DNA of 64,000 nucleotides from Saxidomus purpurata (GCA_022818135.1 JAFMSR010000001.1:2827167-2891166); one strand, 5' to 3'. Shown: positions 13,494 through 26,521, numbered from the stretch's first letter. Notes: generated from the sequence alone by a model not told the origin. A program made the numbers and translations.

Positions 13494-14147
13494 TAGATGA
13501 ATTTATTAGCGCGTTGGAGCTACCTTAAGAATGTACTCGTGCATAGCAGGGCGGGAAAAGAATCACGTGATGGTAGTTGATTTAGTGTGTAATGGGTATT
13601 GAAGAGCCATTCGAGGTTTCGTCGCCAGATCGTTTACACTCAAATTGGATGTGCTTGGTGCATTAAATTGTCAAGATGTCAACATTTCAGACAAAATACA
13701 GAGCAGAATTGAAGACATGCGTATATTAGATAAGTACAATATCAGATAGTTACAGATTTTGCTTTAATTTGTTGTGTACTTGCTTTAACAAGATACACGT
13801 ATATTTCACGGAAGGAAAGCTTATGGAGAAATTTCTCCACAAGACCTGTTTGCGACAAGACTGCATGTATCCTGAAAAGTCGCAGCATAAATTACATTTT
13901 GAATGATTCACTTTGAATATCGGATACAATAATTCAATATTTGATACAGAAAGCTACAAGTTATATTTCACAATTTTTCATGATCGGGACGAAGTGTACA
14001 TAAACGGACAGGTAAACAAATAAAATAAGTACAATGTCTGCATGATTTTCACGGAAATTGACTATGTATCATTACGATAAACATAATTTTGGTAATATAC
14101 GTTTCATGTAAGAGTTTAATGAAAGTTTTGTTTAATTATATCTGCAG

Positions 14148-14500
14148 GTTACAACATTTAGAGCGATTTCAGCAACGTGTGGTCACGTTAAATCGACAAA
14201 AAGAATATCGATATATCCCGTTTCTCGAGCAGTTGGTAGCGTTATGCATGTTTTCCTTGGTTCTCTGTCACGTGTACACAGATAATAATGCTTGGAAAAG
14301 AGATAAGTATAGTTTGCTTGATTTCAATTACTTCAGGATTGGAATGGATGTTGTGTTTTACACATGCGTTGTTCAAAATTTAATGACGTTATATACTTGC
14401 TGCAGCTTTTTCAGTTTCAAAAAGAGAATAGTTACGTTGAAACAGATACTATTTATATATCAAATGAAAATGTTCTTGGTCCATACCAGTATTATGAGAG
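14148..14500 (+). CDS. Possible orphan internal exon, membrane-like
   Basis: An open frame of 140 codons spans 14089-14511. Within it, TATCTGCAG immediately precedes 14148 and GAG|GTAAATG follows 14500, so the open part is bounded by plausible splice sites. The translation contains three hydrophobic stretches (around LVALCMFSLVLCHVY, MDVVFYTCVVQNLM and QILFIYQMKMFLV) separated by charged residues, suggesting a polytopic membrane protein. I do not recognise a family, and no flanking exon was found. It could equally be a chance open frame in AT-rich DNA. Confidence 0.2.
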
Positions 14501-16883
14501 GTAAATGTTGATTAAGTCGTAGTGATCGAAGTGTCGTGTGTGAACACTTTGTGGTGTGATTTTTATGACAATCGTGTCAATATTAGAATCTATTTATTAC
14601 TGGGTAATGTATTTAATTTTCAAAGATTCAGATCAAGAACACTGAACAAGGTTTGAGAAAAGGATTCGTCAGAAATATTGAGAAAACAAGAAGCACGTGC
14701 AACCTTCTTTTAAAAACAAATACATAAGTTCGAAAACTTGTGTGATAAGAGACATAATGTTTATGTACTTTACGCCTCCGTTTATTTGTGTGATTTTTTG
14801 AGTCGCGTTAAAAGCGTACTAAAGAAAAAATGCAGTTACAACAAATCGTAGGATTGTAGAAAGACAAATGAAGTTGTTTCTTTATACAGCGAAACTGTTT
14901 ACATTTTTGTTTAACACTTGTTTACATATACCAAGTGTGTCAATGCAGTTTTCTGCATGACAATATATTTGAACTACATTTGTATACAGAACTTTGGTAA
15001 TGCGTTCAGACTCTCCTTTTAAATGTTACTTTTTATAGGTGAAGGTAATTGTTTTACCAATGTACTGCGAGGACATCAAATCATGAACATGTAGATCTAT
15101 ACTGTTGTTAAGAAAGGTGTTTATAGTTGCAGAGGATCGATCTTTGGTGTTTTGATAAAGTTATGTTAAACTGGCAACAATCGCTGCCACGGCAGCAAGT
15201 ATTTGGGGAGGGGCTATTGTTAAACTCTCTCAACTATGTACCTGTCAGTTAAACTCAGTGTTCTACATTAACATGCAATGGAGAAAATGTAAACAAACAG
15301 CTGATCACAACAGCAAGCAGACGATTTTAGCTCTTGAGCTGACCTGGGGCTTTTCTTTACGGTTTTTTTTATAGCACTTTGGAATCAGATTAAAATTTAT
15401 TCACCTCTTGAACATTTCTTCCACTTTCTTTTTATCCCATGAGTTTCATTATATTCTCCCTTTTTAGAAAATTTAAAGATAAATATTACATTTCACACCT
15501 AACTCACAAAGTCAAATTTTGCACAAGGCCTGATTTTGTGTAATTTCCTACAATATAAATATATTGTGGTAAAATGAATATGTCGGCACCCAATTAAGAT
15601 AGTCACAAAATTAATTGGTAATTAAAGCCATCGGCATGCAGGTCTGGTTTGTGTATTTTTGAAGGACCCAAATTCCAGACATGAAACTGATACATGTGTC
15701 AGAAAAAAGGAGGGAAATTATCACAGCAGTTCAAAACACAATGCAATGTATATGCATGTAGTTGATGAAGAATAAAAGTTTATATTTAAAGCATTGCAGA
15801 AACAGACATGTATTGTTTATATCAAAAAGAGAATAAAAAGGAGCTACTTGTGTTAGTTTTAATGTTTTTGACACGGATTTGAAAAATTCATAGCGATGAT
15901 AACCTGGGATGATGTAAATTATAGACCATCAAGAAAAAAATAAAAAGGAGAAATTACTAAAATCAAAAGTAAAATCAATCTAAAAGGCTCATTCTTGGAT
16001 AATAATGGATCATAATATATAATGAGCCAGGATAATACTAACTGACCCTGCAGGTGCGATCCTTGCAGTGGTTTAGTAAGGATTCTTCGTCTAAGTCGCA
16101 TAAACATTTTAATTTTTTATACCAACACTGTTTATTGTTTGCCTTATTGTATCTGCATACACATGGGCTCAGTGACTAAGAAATAGACTACCTGAACCTG
16201 GAAATAGTAACATACAACAAAAAATTATTATAGAAAATACTGAACTGTACTATAGACAGAAGGGGTTTTGAAGAAAAGTACGGACGAATGGGGGAAGAAC
16301 AAAACATTTGAACTGCAAGAAAAGTTATGTCCTGCTGTGTACTTTTGCAAGTTAGACATTTACACCAAAATTAGAAAGTTCAATACTTAATACTCGAAAA
16401 ACAACTGGCAACTTGAATTGATTTTAGCACAAAAAATATATTTATGATTGTTATCTAGTGACCTTTACTTATATAGGTCTTGAATAACTTAATGATTCAT
16501 TTTAATGAAGGATATTCTCATTTTATGGAAATAAACTTTCATCAAGGTTAGTAAACTGTTTTTGTTCTGTAATGCATGCCACTGCTCTCAAGTGTATAAA
16601 CATCACCACGTGGCTTTGTTTATAAACACAGACTTTATCAGCAATTAGCCACACCTCCCGGGAAATTCAAATCTGAGATCGTCTGCTTGACAGTTTGATT
16701 TTTTTCTCAAAAGTCACTTTTAGAAGTGATATGAAATTAAGATTTTTGGATTAACTGTTTTGAAATAGCACAGGTTACCTTTGTAACAAATTTCAAAGGA
16801 AACAGTTCTGTAACTTTGTCAAAATTTAAGAAAAAGGGTCTCTGATCTGAAACATGTTTGAAAATATTGAAAAACCTGCCCCA

Positions 16884-16897
16884 GCGCCATCTAGTGG
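16884..16897 (-). promoter_or_regulatory. CTCF-consensus-like site
   Basis: On the minus strand the sequence reads CCACTAGATGGCGC, followed by TGGGGC, an exact match to the core CTCF consensus known from bilaterian animals. It may be part of an old dispersed repeat; occupancy is not known. Confidence 0.4.
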
Positions 16898-17279
16898 TTT
16901 ATATAGTCCTGTTGCCCCTTTAAGCCGTCATTATAGCCCCTGTGCTCGTGTAATCACAATCCTTGATTACCGTTATGCCTGGAACCATGACTAATTGATG
17001 CAGTAGCAAGAATGCACGCTTCATTCCGGCTTCACTGATTATATTATGCATCTTATAAAATAGCCAAATTGTGTTTTATAATTCTTAAGGCGTATGGAAC
17101 ACCGGTTTGACGCTGGTACTGCTTAAGTAAAGGTTACATAGTAACTTTTGTTTGATATCTTGCAAAACAATGGCGTCTCTGTAATTCTGAGATAGGAATC
17201 ATCAGCATTCTGTTTAAAAGTAGAACATGAAAGATGTGCTATAATATCATAAATATTGAGCTATAATTATGAAATGACG

Positions 17280-19550
17280 AATTATTTATAGTATGAGAGA
17301 AAAGAGGCCCTGCTTGCCTCATGAGCATTATTGATGGTATATTAGAGAAAAGAGGCCCAGTTTGCCTCGTCATGAGCATTATTGTTAATACAAGAAACTA
17401 AAGAGGCCCTGTTTGCCTCATGATCAATCTTGATAGTATAAGAAAAGAGGCCCCATTTGCCTTTTGATGCGCGTTTGTGATAGTATCAGTGAAAGGATGT
17501 CCAATTTGCCTTGTCATCAGCATTATTTATAGTATAAGAGACAATAAGGCCCTGTTTGACTGATAAGCATTATTGATAGCACATGAGACTAAAGAGGCCC
17601 TGTTTGCCTCATAAGCATTATTGATAGCACAAGAAACTAAAGAGGCCCTGTTTGCCTCATAAGCATTATTGATAGCACATGAGACTAAAGAGGCCCTGTT
17701 TGCCTCATAAGCATTATTGTTAGCACATGAGACTAAAGAGGCCCTGTTTGCCTCATAAGCATTATTGTTAGCACAAGAGACTAAAGAGGCCCTGTTTGCC
17801 TCATAAGCATTATTGTTAGCACAAGAGACTAAAGAGGTCCTGTTTGCCTCATAAGCATTATTGTTAGCATATGAGACTAAAGAGGCCCTGTTTGCCTGAT
17901 AAGCATTATCGATAGCACATGAGACTAAAGAGGCCCTGTTTGCCTGATAAGCATTATTGATAGCACAAGAGACTAAAGAGGCCCTGTTTGCCTGATAAGA
18001 ATTATTGATAGCACAAGAAACTAAAGAGACCCTGTTTGCCTCATAAGCTTTATTGATAACACATGAGACTAAAGAGGCCCTGTTTGCCTGATAAGCATTA
18101 TTGATAGCACATGAGACTAAAGAGGCCCCGTTTGCCTGATAAGAATTATTGATAGCACAAGAAACTAAAGAGACCCTGTTTGCCTCATAAGCATTATTGA
18201 TAGCACAAGAGACTAAAGAGGCCATGTTTGCCTGATAAGCATTATTGATAGCACAAGAGACTAAAGAGGCCCTGTTTGCCTCATAAGAATTTTTGATAGC
18301 ACAAAAAAAAACAAAAAAAAACTAAAGAGGCCCTGTTTGCCTCATAAGCATTACTGTAGAGGCCCCATTTTTCTTGTCACGAGCATTATTGATTTCTTTA
18401 AGAGAGAAAAGAGGCCCAGTTTGCCTCGTCATGAGCATTATTGATAGTACAAGAGACTTAAGAGGCCCTGTTTGCCTCATAAGCAATCCTAATAGTATAA
18501 GAGAGAGAGGAGGCCCCATCTGCCTTGTCATGAGCATTTTTGATAATATAAGAGAAAGGAGGCCCCATTTGCCTTGTCATGAGCATTACTTTTAGTAAAT
18601 GAGAGAAAAGAGACAGTCTGCATTATTGATAGTATAACAGAGAAAAGAGGCCCTGCTTGCCTAGTCATGGGCATTATTGATAGCACTAGAGAATGAAGAG
18701 GCCTCTGTTTGCCTCATAAGCATTCCGTATAGTATAAGACAGAGAAAAGGCCCCATTTGCCTTGTTATGAGCATTTTTGATAGTAAAAGAGAGAAAAGAT
18801 GCCCTGTACGATTCGTCCTGAGCATTATTGATAGTTTTAAGAGAAGGGATGCATTTTTGCCTTGTCATAAGTATTATTGATAGTATAAGAGGAAAGAGGC
18901 CCCGTTTACCTTTTCATCAACATTATTGATAGTACAAGAGACATAAGAGACCTTGATTGCCTCATGAGCATTATTGAGAGTATAAGAGAGATAAGATGAG
19001 CAGATGACTCCGGTTTTTGATATTGAAGTATTATTTATGAAAATAATTATATATTGTTAATATAGTAATACTAATAGATATATATATAAAAAAAAAAAAA
19101 AAAAAACAGAGTAAAGAGGCCCCGTTTGCCTTGTGAGGAGAAAGTGGCCCCGTTCGCCACGCTCATGTTATTATATTGAACTTTAATTATGATATGGTCG
19201 ATTATTCATTGTTTAGCATTATTGATAGTGTTAGAGAGAAAGAGGTCCCGTTTGCCATATTATGAGCTTTATTTATAGTATAAAAGAGAAAAGATGAGCA
19301 TATAACATAACATATTGATATGTTTGTAATAAAGTAAACAAAAACAAACAAACAAAAAAATAGAGAAAAGAGGCCCTGTTTGCCTTGTGATGAGAAAGTG
19401 GCCCCGTTTGCCACGCTCATGTTATTATATTGAACTTTAATACTGATGTGATGGGTAATTTATAGTTTGAAAGAGAGAGATGAAGAAAATAATTAGAGAA
19501 AAGAGGAGCACGTGGCCCCGTTTGTCATGCTGAATTGTTTTGATATAAGC
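17280..19550. repeat. 51-bp hairpin minisatellite with diverged flanks
   Basis: The core (about 17560-18320) is about 15 units of 51 bp containing AAAGAGGCCCTGTTTGCCTC, a few T/G-rich bases and GCATTATTGATAGCAC. Each unit includes the short inverted repeat GAGGC...GCCTC. Units toward both edges (17280-17540 and 18340-19520) are diverged, of variable length, and include GAGGCCCCATTTGCCTTGTC variants. Because 51 is a multiple of three, a 232-codon minus-strand frame stays open across the core; this is a by-product of the period and not evidence of a gene. Confidence 0.85.
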
Positions 19551-19815
19551 TTTAATCAAAAGATGATACGCCTAATGTATGGCTTTTGCCTATCAAGGCA
19601 TTTATACATGAATCAGTATACACTGTTTACTTTTTCCCCGTTCTTTATGTTTCGACAGTTGGCTGACGGCCTCATCCCTTGAAATAAGTGTTTTGTTTTA
19701 TTAATCCATAATGAAAGTATGGTATATAGGTAATGGTTTTAGGAAGACACATGGTAGCGAAAATATAGGTTATAAATGATTTATGCTCGTTTGAGGGAAC
19801 TGAATTAGAGCATAA

Positions 19816-19915
19816 CATGCTCTATAGAGTTAGGCGTATATATACCAGTATAGCATGCTCTATAGAGTTAGGCGTATATATACCAGTAAAGCATGTACTA
19901 TAGAGTTAGTCACTC
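19816..19915 (+). repeat. 38-bp tandem repeat, about 2.7 units
   Basis: CATGCTCTATAGAGTTAGG starts at 19816 and 19854, with a diverged third start at 19892 (CATGTACTATAGAGTTAG). Each unit also holds the palindromic CTCTATAGAG and the CGTATATATAC block. Confidence 0.8.
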
Positions 19916-20355
19916 TTGCCGGTAAGACATATTTCTTGATCATGTAAGAACAAACAAAGGACTGAACGTGCTGGAGGATCGATTGCCTCTGAACAACACA
20001 GTCTACACACATACATGTGTAAATATCAGGACAACACAGACTGTACACATACATGTGTAAATATCAGGACAACCCTTGCACGAGTAAAGTTATAAACTGG
20101 AGACACAACTGTCATCAAATTTTGACCTTTAACCATTTGTGTAAACTTTGCTTTTGAGATAGGAACCCATGTGCATTTTGCATTTTGCATTCAGTGACTA
20201 TGTTCAACTACTCCTATGCTGTATTAGGCTGTGAATGGTAATTGAGAAATGGATTTTGACAAAACTGAACTGATAGACTAAGTTCATAGTTTGAACAACT
20301 TTTAATGTCATTCAAAAGTTATGGGATATGCCCATAGGGTTGATTGTATTGTGCC

Positions 20356-20600
20356 AATTGATTGATTCGGATTTAACGTCGCACTCAACAGCTATGGTCA
20401 TATTGCAACTTCCAGCTTTCATGGAGGAGGAAGACCCTGTGTGCCAATTCTGGCATTATTTCAGTCACGAGCGGGGACCTGGGTAGAACCTTGATAGCTC
20501 CTAGACATAAAAGAATTCGACCCAAGTAGGGCACTAACCTACAGCGGTGAGGGACAAGTAAACATCAGTCAGTGACCTTAACCACTCGGCAACAGATGCC
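20356..20600 (-). mobile_element. tRNA-derived SINE with (CAAT)n tail
   Basis: Reading the minus strand from about 20600, there is a tRNA A-box-like GTTGCCGAGTGGTTAAGG, a B-box-like GGGTCGAATTC further in, a body including CACAGGGTCTTCCTCCTCC, and a tail of GAATCAATCAATT. This order, and the body sequence, match a SINE type that I recall as very common in molluscs. Confidence 0.75.
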
Positions 20601-21059
20601 ATTGTATGATGCCAAGCAATTGTCTGCAGCTTCAAAGTTTTAATGGTTACCGAGAAAGTGAATTTTAAGAAAGCTTAACCAGATTCAAGACGACAGTGCC
20701 GACTGACGTCAATGAGGTTATGACAATTGCTCTTCTCTTTTTCAAAGAAAAGATAAAAATTGATAAATCAATACTTTGTTATAAATTGATTCAGTATATA
20801 CCTATTGTAGTAGAAGTATTTGCAGCTTACATCAACTATCCCCGTGAGTGCTTCCAAAATACTGCGAATTGCAATATACCGGGTCTTTTGCGCACCCCTA
20901 GTTATTACCAGCCTTTCTATCATACTGTTTTCAATTTTCATAACTTGTCTAAAACAACAACTGAATGTTTTAATAGCAGGCTATTATCTTTCATATTTAA
21001 AATATACAAACAAAAAAGCAAAAATAAAATCAAACAGGGAATGCCACGTACCAAAAACG

Positions 21060-21206
21060 CAGCCTCCCCAAAACGAGCCCCACAGCACCCAGAAGTGCAC
21101 ACCACCAACACACACACACAGCACGACGCACGGCACGCAGCAGCACGCACGCACGAGCGCGAGCACGAGCAGCACACGCACGCAGAGCACGCACGCAGCA
21201 CGCACG

Positions 21207-21255
<49 letters not shown>

Positions 21256-21266
21256 CAACGCACACA

Positions 21267-21299
<33 letters not shown>

Positions 21300-21304
21300 C
21301 ACAC
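21060..21304 (+). repeat. CA-rich microsatellite
   Basis: Interrupted CA, CGCA and CAGCACG tracts, with near-pure (CA)n at about 21210-21250 and 21270-21296. Long open frames crossing it on both strands are caused by the dinucleotide repeat. Confidence 0.95.
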
Positions 21305-21402
21305 ACTAGCATACAGACTAGTTTTGTAATTTAAAATTCAAGAGTACCTAATAGTTCCATAACGTTTTACGATACTCCGATAGACATAATATTATTCGGT
21401 CT

Positions 21403-21462
21403 GACTATTGTCTTTTAGTGTCTCCGGTATGACTATTGTCTTTTAGTGTCTCCGGTATGACT
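21403..21462 (+). repeat. 28-bp perfect tandem duplication
   Basis: GACTATTGTCTTTTAGTG followed by TCTCCGGTAT occurs at 21403 and again at 21431, then starts a third time at 21459. Confidence 0.85.
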
Positions 21463-21464
21463 TG

Positions 21465-24180
21465 TACTGGTCAAAACCGCGTAGGAAAATATTTCTATAC
21501 AGAACAGATACCTCGTTGATGTTTTAGTTACAAATTACAAAGAAAAACAACAATATGATATTATGCTATTCTGAAATGTTTTGATATTATTTATATCTGT
21601 TACTATATAATATTTAAAACGGAAGACAGTATAATTCGTAACAACTGAATATATGGAACTACTTGTTTGTATGTAAAGCGTTCGGTCGTAAGGAAGCTAT
21701 ACTTTGTTAACTTTGGCCCGATTGATAAACCAAAAGTAATTTTACATACATTCTTCCAAGACTTCAAAACTTTCATGTACATGTACTATGTATAGATAAG
21801 TAAAAACTTGATATTGGAAATATTTGTACGCACAAACTTTCTGCTCTACAATCATTGGAGGTCAGTTGATGCGGTATATTTCAATTTAAAAAGTACTGTC
21901 CTTAAATATCACTGCGCGTTTCTCTGTACCGCGCAAACTAAAGGCCCCTGGTTTTAATTTAGGGCAATTATCTAAAATATACTGAGTAAAATATAATTAA
22001 GTGAGTATTGTTTTAATGAAGTATGATATTGCTTTATGGAAAAAAAACTCATTATGCAACAATGCTATTTAGCCGCCATCAAATATTAATTGAAAATAGA
22101 AACTTAAAGTGATAAAACAGTCTGAAGGGTAATAAAGCCCTTTAGATCCATGATACAAACGTTTTAAAATACCATAAAGGGTTTGTTTAAACAGGCATTG
22201 CTATTTAAATCTTCTAAATAATGTGGCCATAAATTTCTGAATTATGATCTTGTTTGATATAAGTCATCCTGATGATTCGAAAGTGACATTGCAGAATTTC
22301 AAAAAAAGCTTATAATTAAGGCCGGAAATATACCATGCTGATCATAACGTACACTTTAAAGTGCTCTTATATTGAATATGTACCCTTCAAAAAATATAAT
22401 TTTGCACCATTGAACAATATACGACTTTTACGTCTCCGGATAGTATCCTTATTTGAATACTGGCAATGTACTATTGACACGTATAACGGCGAGAGCACAC
22501 ATTTCGGTATATTTTCTCGATGATCATTTGCTAAACACCATTCTTTATGACTTGAAAAGCCTTTTGTATTCAGGAAATAGATTTCACATTTAGTGATATA
22601 CCGGTTAGTATATCACTGTGTGGAGTGTAAAGCGTAGTTATCTAACCACGAAGGCCGAAGGCCTGATTGATTCATTACGAAGCATCTTAACGGCACAAAG
22701 TGATATACTTACCGGTGTATCACTCAAGAAGTAAAATCTTTTTCCATTCTAACACGTTAATTTAAACAAAAAATTGTTCGAAGGGGTACTTTTGATGCGC
22801 CTACATGAAGTCGCTGCCTTGAAATTGTAGTATTTCGTGCATTCCTTGTATATCATGAAACTTTCCCTGTGATTTTATGAAGAGATTTGTAATATCTAAA
22901 ATTTCAAATTTATATGAAAGAGACGCCCATTTTCTCGGTAAGGTATAAAATAGCTACTCCCTTTACCTAATAATCAGATCTACAATAAATTCAGCAATGA
23001 ACGTTCAATTGAAGTTTAATACAGAGACGTTTTACGGACTTGTTTGATAGCTGACACAAAATAATACTCTGGTAAGTGCAATTTAAGTTATAGAATTTGG
23101 GTGAGGGGGGATTTCCTGCTGTTGGAGAAGATTTTAATTTCTTTGTAAAGAATGAAACCATTTTTAAAATGATTGTTAAGAAAAAAGTGCTGGAAAAAAT
23201 GTTGGATTTTTTAGTGTTTTATATATATATTTGAAGTTTAGCAAATGAATACCATTCGAAGCTTTGCCAGTGTTCGATTGTTTTAAAAATAATATCACTC
23301 TGCCTACACAAATCTGAAAATTAGCATCTCTAAAATTGTAGGAAATGCCTATTTTGTGACATTTTTGTAATTTCAAAGAGTAGAGAAATTTTCCTCTATA
23401 AAATATCGACATAGTTTGATGCATATTTGTAATCGGCACAAAAGTTGGAGTTTTAAACAATTCTGTCAAGTATCAATAACATGTAGCTTGATAATAACAA
23501 AGTTTGTCAAAACAACGTACAGAAATTGTTAATGTGCCGAGTGCCGAGTTTAAATCCTTGATGACGTCATATACACTACATAAAGCACAGAGAATGTCCT
23601 GCGTAATTTTTAGCATGACGGATATATAAAATACCCCAAAACTATGTTTCTAGCATAAAACAAAGAAAATAAATATTAAGTTCTTGAATATCTAACAAAT
23701 AGTATTAGAACACAAAGTCCGACAATACAAACGTGTATGGACGCTTTTAATTATGTTAAATTACTCGGGCGTAATTTTCATAAGCTGTAAATAGTTCCGG
23801 TCATCATGGTGATATACTGTACAGTTTATCATGCTCAAATCCTTCTTTCTTATATGAGACGAAATGAAGTTAGTGTTAGAAATATTGCACCTTCATGTTA
23901 TTATCACGCCAAAGTTCAACATTCGATTATGTTTGGTATATTAGCTGAATGTTTAAATAATTTCTGTTAAGTAAATGAACATATCTATAAAGATTTGTTT
24001 CCGAAGTGGTCTTCTACAATCTCCGAATTAGTTTTCATTTCTCTATTACTGTCAACACCCTCACCTTATCTATAGAAATATTTCAAACAACATGATAAGA
24101 TGCGTTGTCACTGGCTTATTAGCATTTTCCTTGAAGCTGAATTTTTTTCTATTGATTTTAAGGTTATCGGTGATTCAACA
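21465..24180. other. Intergenic stretch upstream of the receptor gene
   Basis: No gene is supported. The only structured element is the MITE at 22592-22724. The receptor promoter should lie in the distal part. A TTTTAAG|GTTATC at about 24162 could be the acceptor of an upstream non-coding exon, but this cannot be decided from sequence alone. Confidence 0.35.
22592..22724. mobile_element. 133-bp MITE with 32-bp inverted ends
   Basis: The left end AGTGATATACCGGTTAGTAT and the reverse complement of the right end AGTGATACACCGGTAAGTAT agree at all but a few positions and continue into ATCACT(G/T)TGTG. Each end is itself nearly palindromic (GTGATATA...TATATCAC). The centre holds AGGCCGAAGGCCT. No coding capacity; a target duplication is not clear. 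Confidence 0.75.
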
Positions 24181-24185
24181 TAAGA

Positions 24186-26168
24186 ATGTGGAGAGCATTG
24201 AATCAGATGGTTGCCGTAGTAATTGTAGTTGTTTCCATTTGTCCTGCATGTTGTCAAGATACTGCTGATGAAGAACTTCAACAAATATACCAAAATCTTC
24301 TGAATAGCGATGAGGTGAATCTTGAATATTTAAAACAAGAATATGCCAAAGTTTGCCCATACGAGGACAAGTGCTCTGGTAATTTATCAGTCAACAAAAG
24401 TAGAACAGATTTTGCGAGCTTGATGTTTCAGTGTCCTGAATGCAGTTGCCGACGAAACTGTCATTTGAATGACGAATGTTGTCCGGATGTTATATATGGA
24501 TATTTGAAATATGAATGTGTTGACGTAATACAGCTGATAGACCGCAATCATGTCTTTCCTCAAACCCCTTATTTCATGGTATCCTCTTGTCCCGACACAG
24601 CAAACGAGTCTACATCTACAGCTATCCACACTACCGAGGATATTCCTGTAACGTCTTGGACTACAGGATTAACTTATAAAACAAAACATTTTGCAGAATG
24701 TAACGCAGATAACAAGGCGCTTGTAATATGGAACACGACAGTTTTTTGCCCAAATCATTTGCATTATGATATAGAAATAAAGACATTTGAAGATTTTTTG
24801 CAACACATCAGAAACCGCAGTTGCGGGAGTTTACATTTAATTACAGATAAAAATGTTCAACGTCCCACCCCCTGCGGTGGAAAGGAGTATTACAAAAGAA
24901 AAGTGTTTCTCGACAATAAAGGACTTATCGACAAATGCAATGAAACAGGTTTTTGGGGAAACTTTGATCATAGCATAGATTTTGCCTGCCGACATATGAC
25001 TTTGAAGTACAGAAACTACAAAAATGTGTTTTGTTACATGTGTAATCCAGGATTATCATATAAATACCACAGGACAAAGCCCGTTATAAGCACATGTAAT
25101 TTGTCTGACGGAGAAGATTCTTTTGATATGGAGGTAACAAATGCTTGCACTAGAAGGGAAGTAACTCCGTATCATCTCCCGTTTAAAAATATATTCTGCA
25201 AAATATGTAATAAGGGTTTCGCCAGTTTCATGTCGATCAGTGACGGGTTCTATGAAACTTGGATACACGTTCAAGATATAAAAACAGAAATCGTTGCCGA
25301 CATTATTAGTAAATTATTCTACATTTCACACCAAAGTACTAACAATAACTATTCAGATATTGGTGATAATCTAAATTTGAATATGAGGTATGACGGGATC
25401 AATTATGCATGCTCTATTCCCCTTAATGCTAAGGCAAGAGCGCCTCTTTGCAGTGATCAGGATTTATCATGTTCAAGAAACCATACTTGCAGTCGGGAAG
25501 ACACTTCAGGCTATAACTGCACTGGGATATTTCGAAAGCATTTCCTCAACAGAGATAATAACATTGACGGTTATTATAATAATGTTAATGAATATGAAGA
25601 ATCACTTTACAACTATATATTGGAAATGTATTTATGCGACCAGTCAGTTACGGAAAACACATTATGTGATGCTGTTGAAGAAAACAAAATGTGTCCGCAA
25701 CTTAAAGTTACTGGACAAGATCGACTGACTCTCGATGGACGGGCTCTCTCTTGTCTTGCATGTAATACAGGAAGTAAATACATGCATGATGATGCCAATG
25801 CAAGGAATGGAGGGTTTGAAATTCTCATGAAAATAAAATGCTCAAATTTGTTAGAGGAGTGGTTGTATATAGATATATTCTCTCTACTCGAGGTAGCCCG
25901 TGACTGTTCAATCATATTCGTTCCGTCAGGAATAATTGATGGCAATTATTCATTGGCAATTATCGAACAGGATGAATGTTTGGATTTTCCGTTCATTGAT
26001 CAATTTTCTTGTAAAGACGAAACAGGAAATTTTTACTTTGGATCGTACAGAAAACTCTTTGCACTACCAGATAATGACTGGAGAGCTCTTTTAGATATCA
26101 AACGCCGATTCGCATCAGATGACACTCAATGCACCAGAACAGTTGGTTCTTCTGGAAATCGTACTAAT
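24186..26168 (+). CDS. Methuselah-like/family-B GPCR, exon 1 (ectodomain)
   Basis: This exon encodes residues 1-661 of a predicted cell-surface receptor. The start is the first methionine before a clear signal peptide (hydrophobic core VAVVIVVVSICPACC, residues 9-23). Residues 83-111 form a somatomedin-B-like cluster (C83, C86, C88, C92, C98-C99-P-D, C111). Three similar modules follow, each ending in a CxxCNxG motif (C283/C286, C338/C341, C523/C526). The first two share (K)N(V/I)FCxxCNxG preceded by an 'AC' 15-17 residues earlier. At least ten NxS/T sites fit a secreted ectodomain. The frame ends at AAT|GTAAGT (phase 0), which joins in frame to 26522; a stop lies nine bases beyond the donor. 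The ligand is unknown. An upstream non-coding exon is possible. Confidence 0.9.
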
Positions 26169-26521
26169 GTAAGTTAGTATACTTTATGTTTCTGGTTGAA
26201 AGAAACCTTCGTTGAAATTGGATACACAAGAGACTTTAGATTTCTATCTTGTTTATTATATTTAGGAATAAAAACTCGTTTTCGAGACATTTATGAGACA
26301 GACACACGTACGCATGCACGCACGCACATTCAGAATATTAAGAAGCATTAATAAAAGACTACATAAAATCAGTACTATTTATGAATTAATATTTGAACAT
26401 TTTACAACTCGGACACGACAAGATTAAATGTTTATTTCATCGTACCTTAATAAAATGATACAAAGTTATGAAACGATATCCTACATGCTGTTAACATCAT
26501 GTTTTAATGATCTCATTACAG
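26169..26521 (+). other. Intron of the receptor gene, 353 bp
   Basis: GTAAGT donor at 26169 and CTCATTACAG acceptor ending at 26521. Both flanking exons are in phase 0. A short GCATGCACGCACGCAC run lies near 26311. Confidence 0.88.

Larger units (their letters stand above)
13500..17275. other. Mostly unannotatable AT-rich stretch
   Basis: Apart from the weak exon candidate at 14148-14500 and a CTCF-like site at 16884, I see no gene, no SINE head and no long repeat here. Frames are short and rich in AT codons. Confidence 0.35.

Noticed and set aside
17527..18225. 232-codon minus-strand frame with 17-residue repeats
   Set aside because: The frame is open only because the 51-bp minisatellite period is a multiple of three; no start context, flanking exon or conserved edge supports a protein.
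17560..18320. CRISPR-like regular repeats with hairpins
   Set aside because: Units are contiguous without unique spacers, and the genome is animal; it is a minisatellite.
20696..21334. Long plus- and minus-strand frames around 20.7-21.3 kb
   Set aside because: They run through a CA/CGCA microsatellite (poly Thr-His or Cys-Val), and the part outside the repeat lacks any recognisable domain.
25613..25945. Antisense frames within the receptor exons (several)
   Set aside because: Shadows of the real plus-strand coding sequence.
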